A stretch of 64,000 bases of DNA from Membranipora membranacea (lineage: Eukaryota > Bryozoa > Gymnolaemata > Cheilostomatida > Membraniporidae), in the NCBI GenBank assembly GCA_914767715.1, contig OU612071.1, forward strand, positions 308,001 through 372,000. Direction: 5' to 3'. How positions within the stretch are numbered: position 1 is the stretch's first letter; each line of letters begins with the position of its first letter. A program made the translations under genes and the position numbers. Shown one piece after another: positions 26,056 through 39,500 of this stretch. The notes under the pieces were generated by a model, which worked only from the letters and a program-made list of their open reading frames with translations, did not search any database and had not been told where the DNA came from.

Positions 26056-27254
26056 TTGGAATAATTGTTTGATTCAACAAGCTATTTGTATTCGCGTCAA
26101 AAAATGTCATTCAGCAGAAGCGGAAGTTGACCTATTAAAGGTCATTCCCATGTATCGATCAAATTTAAAACTGGTGTCAAATCGATCTATGGAAACATAG
26201 TGAATAGGTCACAATGTCTTTACCTATTGATATCAACAGGAGGCTTTGGAGGCTATCACCACGAATCTCCTAATGCTCATTTTTCTATCAGTTAATGCCC
26301 ATTGATATCTCATCTCTCATGTGTACACTGAAAGCGTTATCGTGAGAATGACCGGTTATATATTTTAAATGAGGTACTTCCTACGGGTCAAATTTTCTCC
26401 GATTTATTTTTACTGATTTTCTAGGGAATTTTTCATCAGGGCAGGAGTGACAAAGGTTGAAATTGGTTTGTTTTTTTTTCAGTCCCATTCAGTGGACAAG
26501 ACAAATATAAAGCATCACATTTCAGTAGTAAGTATCTGTCGTGTAAGAGGAAAAACCCAACACAAGTCTGAATTCCCCTTGGAAAAATCCCAATCAGGGG
26601 GATTGTGAGCTGATATTTAGACTGAGTCCCCAGTACTTTCAACTTTTCCTGTTCAGACCTATCATGTCATATTATCTTTGTAATTGAGCACAGGTCTCTC
26701 ACTTGTTTCCTGGTAGTTATCTTAAATATTTTATGAATCACTTACTTGGCAATGCTCCCAAATGATAACGTTTAACCTTGTTTATTAATTTGATTTGGCG
26801 GCTTATAGTCTATGGGAATTGAAGCACCTTCAATTCTGAAAGCTGTGGACGGAGACAAATTTTTTAACCCAAAGGTGCAACTGTAACGCTGCTGAGCATT
26901 GATCCGAATTTCGGAAAGGTCAATTTTCTGGCTGATGTTTTATTTTGTGTCAACAGCGTGTAAAGAAAACTTCTTTTGTGAAAAATTAACTCGTACCGTT
27001 CAAAACGATAATATCAATCTATCCGGTGCATTCTTAAGATCGATGTTGTGTGAGGTAACCTTGATACAAATCACACTCACCTCATTCAATATCACTTCTG
27101 TTATTTCGGAAAATGTGGGTGTATATGACAAAATCGATACCCTCAAGATGTCAGACTAATATTAATTACTGTAATAAATGATCTTGTCTTGCGGTTAGTC
27201 TGCCAAACTGTCAATATTGATTGGAGATGTATACACCCGAGGGTGTTGGGGGCT

Positions 27255-27375
27255 AGAACAATCAACAATGAAAGCTCCCCCAATGGGACTCGAAACCACA
27301 ACTCCTGCGACACTAATCGCCTGGCAGTGAATAGCAAGCGCGCTAATCGATTACGCCATCTCAGCATCCCCAAAA
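27255..27375 (-). repeat. tRNA-derived SINE head, second family
   Basis: The minus strand reads GATGGCGTAATCGATTAGCG as a box A-like D-arm and GGTTTCGAGTCCCATTGGGG as box B. The spacing is long, as in Leu/Ser-type heads. It is unlike the SINE at 18959. Confidence 0.55.
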
Positions 27376-29220
27376 TTAGAAAGTATCACAAGTTATGTGG
27401 CAGTGCTGGTATTCAGGCTCTGCTGCATTGATCAGTCCTTGTTTCCTAAGTTGTCTCCTCCAATCATAGAGTTACCTCTTGTGATATCCAATGCAGACAA
27501 CCAGTGCAGTGCAATGTAATCACCCACATTATGTCCAAATCTTAAGCTCAATATTGTCCAGATTCATCTCTGTGTTTATTTTGCAGTGATCAAAGCCAGT
27601 GCCACATGACTGAATTTTCCTTGGTTTATCCTTATAGTTAAAGCCTCAGCAATTGGTCCGAACCAACTCTTTGTAATAGTAATGCAATAAACTGTTCCCA
27701 TTATATGAACTCTGTAGAAAGGGTCAGGGAGGAGGGCAGGAGATTCATACTCCGCTCCTGCTCGCTTGTAAACAAGCAAACAGAGAGCCACGATGATTAT
27801 CCAAGCAAGTGAATATAGAGATAGTAGATAATATACCGAAAAAGTTAACTATGAACTAATACCTTAACTCAGGCAGGCTCCGTCCAACTTTGCTCCTTTC
27901 AATTTCCCTTCGAATTGGCATAACAGATTACCAGCATAATTTTGACAAATAAAATGGGATGATTGCGGAAAATGACAATAGAGATAATTAATCGTTCCTG
28001 TACCTGTACCATATTATCATGGCAACAAAACTTTGTATTATAGGATGTAGTTTTAAATTTACCTTCATGAAGCTTTCTGCAGCTTCAGCGACATAACATG
28101 TAGCACTGTCATTGAAGGTGGAAGTTAGGTAAATCTCCAATTTGTTGAATATAATATATAACATAGATATTATATTATATATATATGGACGTTCTCATTC
28201 AAATTATCAAACATAAAAAACAAACATCAACACAGTTTCCAGGACCACGCTTAGTTTGGAGAAAATCTCCTGCTAGCTTGTAACACAGCCTCGGGATGTT
28301 AGAGCGGTGAAGTAGCTGACAGCTTATCGATACTAGATGGGACGGCCATTCAGACCAATGTCAGATCGGACCCAGCGTTGTGTGTTCTAACTGGACGAGG
28401 TCATGTTGATGTTCCAGTTAATGGAAAGAATTTAATTTATTTTCCTAGGTCACTCATAATCACAAGACTATTGTTCCATTTAGATGGCTTAGACCAGAAA
28501 ATTTACACATAGTGTATGCAGGGTGCGATACCTCTGTGTTTGATCATTCTAAAACTTTGACAAAACCTAAAAACACGAATTACCATTGTTTCTATACTTG
28601 GTTTCAAGCAAATATGAATGACAGCCTTATCTCTGAGTTGGCATTTCAGGGCAATATACTATGCGGAAGGTTGTCCCAATCAGGGAGTGACATTAACATA
28701 ACTAACTATTAGAGTACTATAAATCAGGGCTCATGACCACTGAGTAGTAAGGTTCGACTTTATGTTCTTTGATATCAAACGACTCCATGCTAAACCAACT
28801 GATGTGCAGTGAGTCTGCAAAGAGACAAGTAATCACTTGTTCCACTGGTTTGAGTAATGAGCTAAGTGAACTTATTCCAGGTGCAGCTAGAGAGGGTAAT
28901 TAAATTAATACTTATTGGACTGTGATTCATTAAGGGTGGTAATGGGTATAAACAATATAGAATGGACTGATTTTTTGGGCTTCGATTATCAAGCAGGACC
29001 AGGTCAGGTTGCCCTTGTCACTATGGGTTGAATAGGTAGGTCAAAGCGAGAACTGGTCAGATATCGGGTTTATCTTAAAGTTTGGATTCGGGCTGGGTAC
29101 AGATATGTGTGACTAACACCAACACATTTCTGAGTCTGCGTTTCGCTGACCTCTGGTGAAACCATTAAATTTTTGATAAATAATACAGAAAGTGGCGCAG
29201 TAAAAGCGTGGGGTCATACC

Positions 29221-29314
29221 TAGATCAAGTTTGATCCATTTGTCTACGCTTTGAAGTTGCCTCCCTCTACGGAATGCAACTTGGAATGCAGGCAAACGGA
29301 CCAAACTTGATCTA
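29221..29314. mobile_element. 94-bp MITE with 9-bp target duplication
   Basis: Termini TAGATCAAGTTTGATCC and GGACCAAACTTGATCTA are inverted repeats. The element is flanked by perfect 9-bp direct repeats GGTCATACC (29212-29220 and 29315-29323). A 9-bp duplication is typical of Mutator-like transposition; that assignment is an inference. Confidence 0.8.
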
Positions 29315-31614
29315 GGTCATACCATGACTGCAAAATGAAAGCAACAGACTTGAGCAACCAATGCAATGATCAGTCAATACCAAATCAATAAACTGATCCG
29401 ATGATTGATTTAATTGTCTGCCTGGCATATTAATTATGTAAGCCACTGATGATTCAACTTCAGTAGACACAACATATTTTGCTTATTTCATTTTGATCGT
29501 GATTCCGATAAGATGTTATTAACATTCTCTATAGTGCATATGGTTAACATATCAAAGAACGAGGTGTGTCATATGTATTAGGATATGAAGTTCAGTCTGT
29601 AGAATCCGCAGTCCCACAGTTAAATTTTGTTGAAAATGAAATGCTACTACCAGATATCCCGACACACAGATTAAGCGCTGAGACCTTTGTCCAGCGGTCA
29701 ACATTTTGACTTGTGAAGGGAAGCAACTCCAAACTCCGGACTTTATCAGGCATATTGGATTGACTGTGAATTTCGTTCACACACTAAAAGTACCAAACCC
29801 TTACATCAACCCCTACTCGGTATGGAGTTCGTTTTCTGGACCTCATTATTTGAGCGCGTAAAATTGAACTCAGTTTATGCAGTCTCTGCTTCTAACCCAA
29901 CTGTGTTGGCTCTAATTGGTTGATTAGTTTCACCCATGAACATAAATACCAGTAAATATGTGGGCGCGAGAAGTAATATATAGGAGAATTTCGGCCGTTG
30001 AGCTGTAAAACCACCAGAAAACTGTAAATGATACCTTTCCCAGATAATAATAACAAGATAACTGCTTGTATTGCTTTCTCAAAAACTACGTAACCATGAC
30101 AATTGGCCTGTATGCTGCGTCACGAAGAGGAATAATGACGACTTAGGTTCACGATAAACTGACACACAAATTTACTAAATGGAGTAGAACGGACTTGATG
30201 TTGATTGATGAGCTTCTCTATCTCTTTGTGAGGTGTATTTGTAAGTTACTTTAAATATTAATAAGATTTAATAGAGAACCGAGTCAGGCCATCACGCCAT
30301 CACGCCATCACACCAATAGCCTAAAGATAACGGTAAGCATCCATTTTTTTATATTATCAAATCAAGGGCAAAAAGCCAGCAGCACAAAATGCATCTGATG
30401 ATCGCCGCCTGGTCACTTGGATTATCAGCGATTTGACAAGATTGAGTTGTAAGTTACAACGATATTTCTGTAGCAAAAGGTTAAAGCAACTCTTGCTGTT
30501 GGCTCAGTCTTTTTGAATGGCCATCTATATGAAAGAATAGACCCTAGTCGGTGCAGACCAAAATAGGACTGGAAGATGCTCTTATTGAGAAATTAAGAAG
30601 GTTTTCGCCATCAATCCAATAGCCAAAAAGACAGGTTTCACCCAAAATCTCTACACAGAGGTTGGCAAGCCTGTCAGTCAGGAATATTCTCTCCCGAAAC
30701 GTGAAGAATAGGCCCCTCCCCCCCCCCCACCACTACCTAGCCATAAAGGCTACGGGCATTTCAGCAGTGCCAAACAACAAAGAGCCCCTTTTTTCCTGTT
30801 TCATCTATCGGTGTTGTGTCACCAAAGCTTAAATCGATGTACTTTTCTGAGAACAATAGAAGTTATGCTGTTAAACTTCATTGAAGTGGATCAAAAAACA
30901 TTAGGCATATTTTGGCAGCACTCCTTGATCCAAAAAAATTCCGTGTAGGCAAGTAATACAAAGATCGTCTCAACTTTCACTTGGCTAAGGTTACACTAGT
31001 GTGTTCCGATTAGGAATTCGCTTTCCCTTACTTAGTATACGTGTCATCTCTAGTTAGACAACATGTTGAATATCTGCAGCGGCAATGCATTGTGTCACTT
31101 TCTACATTATGTCATGGTCACCAACGATTGTAACCTACACTGCTTCAGGGCTCTAAGATTGAAAATCTCAGTAACAGCCAAACATACAGCCAAAATCTGG
31201 AAATCTACACAACAATCATCCTCTTATGTGGCGATGCGAGATCCTAGCCTGCCAACTCGCTGAGCCAATCAGCTCACCTCATTTGCTACCCCCCCGCTCG
31301 AGCAAGCAATGAGTTATTCAAGTGTAACATTTCATATCTTACCTTGTTTTCCTGCACACAGCCCTATCATTATTTTATGTTGCCTAACTTTGCTCCTCTA
31401 ACTTTGCTCCAGGCAAGTTTTTGCAAAATCATGTTTTGATTGCACTTTTCATTTACCTGCACTGTGACGTTAAGTCATACTTGTATATGACGTTACGCCA
31501 TACCTGTATATGACGTTAAGTCATGTTTTGTAAGGGTGTCATTATCTCTAGGTTTGCAAAACCTGGTGATTATTTATTGTTGTGATGGCTTAAGTGCCTC
31601 AGCTTATCGGACTG

Positions 31615-32001
31615 TAGCCTGTCTTGACAAGCTTTGTTCGGTGGGGGGGAGGGACAAAGCTTGTCAACTCTTGCATGCTCGACCGTCGAGCAGCCGATAT
31701 TAAATATTGTCTTCTCTTGCGATCAGGAAGATACCTCCTCTATCTCACTAATCAAAGTGTATAGTCGAGCAGCGTATATTAAATATTGTCTTCTCTTGAA
31801 ATCGGGAGGATAACTCCTTTACCACACTAATCAATTTGTATAGGAATGTATACAAATTGATTAGTGTGATGAAGGATTTATCTTCTCGATCGCAAGAGAA
31901 GACAATATTTAATATCGGCTGCTCGACAGTCGAGCATGCAAGAGTTGACAAGCTTTGTTCCCCCCCCCCCCCCACCGAACAAAGCTTGTCAAGACAGGCT
32001 A
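31615..32001. mobile_element. 387-bp foldback element with 9-bp target duplication
   Basis: Almost the whole element is an inverted repeat. The ends are TAGCCTGTCTTGACAAGC and GCTTGTCAAGACAGGCTA, the next blocks are TCTTCTCTTGCGATC and its complement, and the centre is a small hairpin near 31843-31862. Each arm contains ATATTAAATATTGTCTTC, and the left arm carries it twice. Perfect direct repeats ATCGGACTG (31606-31614 and 32002-32010) flank it. It has no coding capacity and is probably a non-autonomous Mutator-like MITE. Confidence 0.85.
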
Positions 32002-32010
32002 ATCGGACTG

Positions 32011-33107
32011 GTAGCTGTAATAGAGAACTTAAGTCAACCTACTCTTTAGTAAGAAACAGAAGATTTTACTGCCCCTAGAATGGGACGCAATGTGCCATAA
32101 ATCCTCATGCTGAGATTGTGAAACATCCTCTAAAACTGTAATGTATCTTAGAAGTGTGAAGCCGTGTAAAAACCTTAGGGCAAACCAAAGTTGTTGTCAG
32201 AGGTGGGGAATGGGTTGGGCTGTATTAAGGGGAGCTCATACTATTATTGGGGGAGGGGAGGGAGTGAATTCATTGCCTACTGGTGTGGTTGTGTTGTAAG
32301 GGAGTAGATGTATTGCAGAACGTCACCAAGTTAAACTGATTGCGAGCGGTAAGGGGAAGTAACTCCAAAAAGGCCTACCCATTAATCTATGTAGTTTTCT
32401 TAGCGATGATATATTATGTTAATATGTATCATTATTGTAAATCTGAAATTGAGATTGATTTTCTCTCTTTTTTAGCATGACATGATGATGTTGAACGTAA
32501 GTAGACCTTTTGGATAGCCCATTTATAAACATGTAAATATTTATAGTAGGTACAGTATAAGTATTTATATTTTTATGGCCCCATTCAATGATAAATTGTG
32601 TTTTTGTGACAAATAAACCCTAAAATAGGAACTATCCAATAAACTTTAACAACAACGCTTTAATCAGGATGTATAAAACATGTAAGATCATATCATATTT
32701 TGTGCATCTAAGGTCCAGTTGTGATTCTGATTGTGTGACACTTCAGGGATAACTCCCATTTTGGAGATCTTACAGCAGGGAGTATGGGGCATTTGCCCCA
32801 AGCTCTCTGCCACAAGTTTGCATGACATTTTGCTAACACTCTAACTCAGGCTGGCATCATCATCACAAGTGAAGCGTTCCAATGAGATTCAAATTCCACA
32901 TGAGAGCTACATAATGCCTTATCCGGTAACTGTAAGCTATCCTCATAGTTCACGAATTTGCCAAAAGTCATGATGATATCCGAGAGAGTCTCATTTTCTC
33001 TGCTATATTATCTATTTTTGCCATGTGTTCCTTGTTATATTGTTTTCTTTTCATGTCATAGGCGTGAACAACTTATGATCAGTTTTAGTGTAGTTGCTAC
33101 ATTGAAT
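32011..33107 (+). other. Mostly non-coding; two possible small exons
   Basis: At 32476-32496 a 21-base exon candidate sits between a T-rich acceptor (CTCTTTTTTAG) and GTAAGTAG. A second candidate begins at 32850 after CTAACTCAG and could end at 32925 before GTAACT. The joined peptides match no family I recognise, so these are only splice-signal calls. No other gene is visible. Confidence 0.25.
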
Positions 33108-33690
33108 ATTAGTCAAGTTCTAATGGCCATCATATATCACTTTGGAGTTGCCCCACCGCACATAAATAAAGGCAACTCCTATTTTCACATGTAGTTGGAA
33201 TACAAAGGTATAAATAACATGTCACAGCCAGAAACCAGTCAGTCACATAGCGGCAACCAGATAGTGAAGACTATTATCATACTTTGAACTGAGGAATCAT
33301 ATTATACCTTTGTACCAACTACATATATATATATATATATATATTATTATTTCATATTATTATGGATCCGAACAAATCAACCAAAAACCTGTAGGACGCT
33401 ACAACATAACCAGAAAATAAAAACCGACAGAAAAAGGAAAAGAAAAAAGAAGGTAAGATTGGGAAAGTGACTCTACTTATGATGTTTACTGCTAGATTAT
33501 GTTACTTGTGGAGTCACCCAAAAAGCTGGCGGCTAGCAGAGACGACAATCCACTGATAGCTCTGTACTGACAAGATCTTGCTTGAGCAAGTCAGACATTT
33601 GTAACAGTGATTTGAGGTGAGCCTGTTCTATCAATTGTATTGAGTTTAGTTGTATCAGTTTTTCTAAAACCCCTAATTTCAGATATAACA
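33108..33690 (-). repeat. Dispersed inverted copy of the gene-upstream repeat
   Basis: In reverse orientation this matches 12870-13410 and about 62760-63318, with shared marks such as GTTGCCTTTATTTATGTGCG, the ACCTTTGTATTCCAACTACA block and GTAGAGTCAC. Unlike the other two copies it is not next to the ankyrin-nucleotidyltransferase gene. It contains an expanded (AT)n run at 33322-33345. Confidence 0.8.
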
Positions 33691-34447
33691 AAGTGCATGA
33701 TAAAAAAAAAACCATTGTTTTCAAGGAAGACTGGTTGCTATCTTGCCCAATGAATGCACCTTAAGAAAACTAAATTGCATGTTCCGGGTTTAAACAGACA
33801 GCTCAACATCCATGATTGCCTGTTAAAGCTTTTGACCATTACCACTTTTCCACTGAGAATCATAGGGACAGCACTTAATATAATGATACTGGTCTGTTTT
33901 ATCGTTTACCATGTTTGTATACATTTGGGAGCAATCATTTGGTCCCTACCAGTGAGAAGAAAAGTGGAGGATATTCCGTGATCAAATAATTCAATGTTAT
34001 CATCGGCTAGTGCCACCCATAGTAAACTTGCTCACCAAATGTCAGTATAGAAAGACCAAATCAGATCAAAGTCAGCACATTGGCTAATGAAACACCATTT
34101 GACACACTCACCGAGTCCGGTTAGTACACTGGAGCAATGGCTTCAAGAAGTCCTAAGCAGATAAGCTGGAGGGTGTGTCCTTTTCTGTCCCATAAGTAGG
34201 AGTAGGATATCAATCTGAGGTAAAGCCTCTGATAATGTTAATTAGTACACAGTACTATTTCCATCGAGTAATACAGATATGTAGACTAGAAGTCTCTTAC
34301 TTATATTTCAGCTCTCTGAGCTAAGTACGCAGCTTTTAACCCACAGCTGCAGTGAGCGTCAGCTGAATAATGAAGGCGTTAGGATATGTTTAATACTAAG
34401 TACAGACAAAATTGTATGACATGTACACAAACTATTTAAATTTACAG

Positions 34448-35095
34448 TATACAGTTGACCCCTATAATAAATGAGATATGATACAGGTATGAGCTTAGTG
34501 TGTGTGTGTAGATATGATCCGGTTACCTCCTTATAACAATACAAATATAGAGTTTGTTTATTCGTTGCTAAGCATTCTATATTTGTTGTCCTACAGAGCT
34601 GCTGTTATAATATTGACAGAGTACACAAGTTAGCTTTGCTGAATTATGACACACTGTTATTTATCCTTTGCATAGCTCACTCAAAGTGTATATAGGTGTG
34701 CTAGGTAGATTAAGTTTGCTTATCCTAAATTGAACAAACCTTTAAGAAGTTTGTGCACTCAGACAAGATGCTGATTTCGCTCTAAGCGGCAACAACCCAG
34801 TGATATGATTTGTTCTTAATATTAGAATAAGAAAAACGATTCCATTTTCAATCCATCAGGGCAAAAGAATAAAAAAAGAAAAAAAAGTAGGCCTACTTTG
34901 AGATAAGGTTGTGATTCCGAGATGTAATTAACGTAAATTGGTTATGGCTTTAGGAGGGAGTTATCTACTATGTCAGGACAGACAACTACTCAAGATATAC
35001 ACAGCCCTGTCAATCTTTTGTTTCAGCAGAAAGAATTTTCCTGAGTTCAGCTGAATGATAACTTATTTCAAGCACGTTAGTCCCATCCTAGGAAA
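34448..35095. repeat. About 645-bp direct repeat, copy 1
   Basis: Nearly identical to 44908-45553 in the same orientation, from ACAGTTG-x-CCCCTATA to CCCATCCTAGGAAAGT. No coding potential. The two copies stand on either side of the LTR elements. They lack TG/CA ends and are not obviously LTRs of an outer element. Confidence 0.85.
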
Positions 35096-35431
35096 GTCTC
35101 TATCTTTCCGTACGACGGCCCTCTGGGGATAAAAACTATAACCATTGGCACTACTATTAGAGTTGTCTCCCCCTGTAACAGCCATTAGGAATTCCGGAAT
35201 CCAAATCACTGCTCAGGTATTCATGTCTTATATTGCGAACAATATCAATAATATTGTGAAAAATAATTAATAAAACGTCCAACTTTATATGAAAATCAAT
35301 AATATTCCACAAATACACTTCAGTCAACTTTTCCTTGACATTAATGTGATATATTGTGAGGAGTAATAATATCCTGTTATGATTCACTCCTAAGATGATA
35401 AACAATTCCTCAAAAAGCATGGCTATGCAAC

Positions 35432-36501
35432 TGCCGCATCCAAACATCAGATCAAAGGATTGTCATAGCAATCGAGGACGATTGCAACCAGGGGGGTGCA
35501 TATGTCGCATTTACAGCAGCAAACAGGATAATTTCTATATCAACATCAGACGCAATAAGAACATCCAATATTATAGCTAGCATCATCATCAGTACACTCA
35601 ACCTCGACTCGAGGACACGCAGTTACCAGCTAGTGCATATCACCTCGAATCAGGGACAGGCAAATAATATGCAAATCTAAATTCTATTCTTAATACCGGT
35701 GCCACCCTAACGCCAGAACCGTGACAACCATGACAATGCAGTAAAGGTGGCACCAACGGAGACAATTCAGAATTAGCATGATGTCTAACTTACACCAACC
35801 AACACTTGCGGCTGATCAACCCTGGATCAACCCACTCTTGCGGCCGATCAACCCTCTTTTTGTGGTAATTGAAAATTGTGTTTAAATCTTGTTTTTTTGC
35901 TTATTGACGTCAGCAGTTTTTTAATGTGTCTGGAACCATGCTATATAAGAGCATGGTTCACCAATGGAAAGGATAATTGATTTGATAGGATTTGAATTGA
36001 TTTGATTTGTTTGGCGACCCTCTGGTCGTCAAGCAGCGCTCTTTGTTTTGCAACTTCATTCTGGAGACAGGTCAGTTTTTAAACATGAAAGTTTTACAGT
36101 TTTTATTATAATATTTTCATTTATTGTACAGTAGTGATATTTATAGGGAAATAGAACTCGCCTTATTATTTAATAATGGCACAGTATAACATTTGGTTGG
36201 ATTTCTATACCATCACCTAATTGAGTTAAATGAATTAAATCCAGCATGCGTGGCATCATTGACTAGAAAATATGACTTGTAGAAATAATACATGCATTGT
36301 TGAGTTGAATTGTGTTTAATGTTAAACTTGATAAGAATTAAAAGGCATGCTCTTGAGTCAAGTGCTTAACCTCGAACAAATGAGATTACCGTTGTGTAAA
36401 TAAGTCAGTGTCATATAGTGAGAATCATCATACCGAGCTCGTGAGCACAGATCTCAGTAGCGGAGAGTTAATGTGGTGACTCTATAACCCGGAATCCCAC
36501 A
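35432..36501 (+). repeat. 5' LTR (1070 bp)
   Basis: Starts TGCCGCATCC and ends AATCCCACA. A TATA-type box, GCTATATAAGAGCATGG, lies at about 35940, consistent with the promoter. The first 70 bases resemble the 72-bp repeat unit found inside the element at 41720-42050. Confidence 0.9.
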
Positions 36502-39500
36502 ATTGGTGCTCGCCGAGTGAGGAGAGATCTCACGACCTTCAGACTGTTGTTTCTGTTTAATTGACGCCTTACTTTATATAGCTCCGAACTTTTTTGAATT
36601 CGTAAGTAGACATCATGAAGTATCATCTCTGTCAGTATATCAGAATAATCTACAAGTAAAAAAATGTAAATAATTTTTACCAGTATTCAGTGACAGTATA
36701 TATTGATTCAAACCCTGCATCGAGACAAGCGTGATTAAAAATATATCCAAGCAAAGATGCCAATCATTTATGGATTAACTTTGAACGCTGGTGTCAAGTA
36801 CTCCATGGTATCACAGAGTAAGGATATATCCTTACTATGTGATGGTATACAAAATATGTACACCATTGTACTGATAATTAAACCATGATTTATGGGCTTT
36901 GTAACTCACGCTATGTTATTTTTTATATTACAGGTTCACAACCAGCCGGATTATTAATTGCATAAAAATTATCTTCCTCTTATCACAAGAAAACCACAGT
37001 AAGTCATGGAACCATCTCATTTTAATTAGGGGTAAGAGTTGCAGTTCGAGGATGTACCTAGGAAATTTTCAAATCAAATTCGCATGAGAGTAGGAGGAAA
37101 GTTAGTAGACTTTGATGCAATAGAATTGATTTTAAATCTTGAAATTATTGGAAAAAAATGTTTTTTGTTTTGTTATTATTTGGAATTCTCATAATCATTT
37201 AAGGACCTGAGGCTGTTGAGCTGAGGAGTTGAGACTGCCTGCTCGTAGTCAGTGATGCCTAGTTTTGAGGTATCGACCGAGACAGACGGCCCCGACTACC
37301 AGAAAACTTCAGACCCAGGCCAAAGATTATGAGAAAAAATTATTAGAAGAAATTATGTGAACAGATTATGTGAGAATATTATTAGAAGAAATTATGATGA
37401 GAAATTATGAGGAAAATTATGATGAAAATTATGAGGAAATTATGGGAAAATTATGTGAAGAAATTATGAGGAGATTTAGGGCCGGGATCCAGTGCTGGTG
37501 ACTACTCTTTTGGAATGGGTTGGACGTCCATGAATGTGGAGGCAGTCATCCATTGTCTATTAAAAGTGCACAAATTGATATTCAGCTTGATGGTTTCCGA
37601 AGCCTTTATACCTGTTCCATCAGAGGAGTCATCACCCGTGAAATTTATGAAATTTATGAGTTAAATGATGTGTTTAGAAAAATTATAATGTTGAGTTAAT
37701 GTTGAGTTATTTAGTTGTTCATGATTTCGAGGAGTATTTCAGTCTGAAAGTTGTTAACTGCATCTAGCTTTCCTTGTTTGAGAATCTCTGATATTTGGCC
37801 TGTCATTGAAAGAAGCCTTAAAGTTATTTGTGTGCCTGGGAGACAAGCTTTTAAAACATTTGCGTTAGGTAAGAATGATTAATGTCACCACAGTATGCTT
37901 AAAAATAAATGCGAGCTAAGCTTAGTCTATTGCGCTGAGTGCCTAGTCTATTGGTTAACAGTGTCTGACCCAGAAATTGTATTCGTGGTAGCATGGTCTC
38001 AAAAGTACTCATGGTTGCCTTTTACAAGCAAGGGTAAAGAAATTGACAGATAAGATGGTGTATATGGTGATTCCGATTGACATTTAGTACTAAATCTTTT
38101 GAGAATTATTTATTGGGGTAATGTGATTTAGCTGAAGGTGAAATATAAGTGAGGTGGGTAGCAGTGAGTAAAAATTGATGAACATCTAACTGTGTGGCAA
38201 AAAATTTGACATTTCATGGAAAATACAATCTAAATTACTATATTTTCAGTAGTTGACATGTAGAATTTCAAGTGCAATTTGCACTAAAGATAAGATGGGC
38301 TCTGCCTATCAATGACTTAAGGCATTTTCCCCTTGGCACAGTATAGATAACTGAGTCAGTCATGAGATTCTGGGTACCAACATGAATTGAGATTTGCAAA
38401 CTAGATATGAGTGTTACTGGAATTAGAGATTGCCTACATCTAACATCAGGGTGGGTCTACATGAAAATTAGACCCAAAATTAAGACTTAGTTTTAATATG
38501 GTTGAAACCTCAACTTGCTTGAATCACCACCAACGGCGATAACTGGTAAAAGGAAGTTCAGTGACTTACCGGCAATTGGTAATCAGTATGAGGTAGCATC
38601 ATAATGTCAAGGCTTTATTTATTGTCCATAGAGTTTTCACCGCTTGTTGATATCTGAGGGCCTCAGGATCTCATGACTACAAATAAAAGAGGTTTCAATA
38701 TTTTCAAGGGCTTGAGTTGGTACATCCTCGAGCTACATATTTAGAGATGGTTTCGGGCTTTCTGTGCTTATAATGAACAAATTAATAATGTAAGGTATAT
38801 ATTCAAAGGGAAGTCAATTGGTTGTCTACGACGTCCCTGAGTAATTATATCTGCTAGTTGATAGCCTGTGGGTCCACAGGACACTATATTATGTATACTT
38901 TTTGGTTAAACAGAACATGGTTTTACTAGTTTTGTGAGTTAGTCTGAGGATTGAACTCCTTGTCATGTTGTGACTACCACAACAGCCATGGATTGCAATA
39001 AAAGGACTCACAAAAGAAAGGTATTTTAAATTGAACAACTCTACTAAAACATAAGACAACTCAAAATTGCCCAATTTCCTTTTAAGATAATTAATTGATA
39101 CTAGAGCTGAAGCTGTAGGCAAGTTATGGAATCCCAGTTTTGATGAAGGTTTATGAACAGGATTAGTGGTGATCCCCAAAATGCTTGGATTTTTACCAAC
39201 GCGGTCCTAGATCTCAACTTGAAAAACCTAAGCCAGTTGATCAGTTTTATAGAATGAGACAAGAAACCATCTTGTACCGCTAGCCAGTGATAAATTGTCA
39301 AATCAAGGAATGGGTTTCTCAGCCCTTAGTCGTAATTTGTATCGTATTGAACTAGATTACAGCAGTTTTAATATTAGAATAAGGACAATTGAAATGGTCA
39401 TTGTTAACTTACCTTGGGTTTCTGTAGTTGTAGTAGTGAGGCATTAACTGACCACTCGACGGGATGCGGGGTGTTTTGACGGCCTAAAACAAAATTGGTT

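Larger units (their letters stand above)
25841..31605. other. Non-coding intergenic stretch with repeats
   Basis: Apart from the two tRNA-like sequences and the foldback element at 29221, no gene is supported. Open frames are short and isolated. The sequence includes an AT-rich dinucleotide run at about 28155-28185, a C run near 30717-30730 and, at 31455-31525, three copies of a roughly 25-bp unit containing TATATGACGTTA. Confidence 0.55.

Noticed and set aside
25590-27375. Functional tRNA genes
   Set aside because: Box A and B-like sequences are present, but no complete cloverleaf with an anticodon arm could be drawn; they fit SINE heads better.
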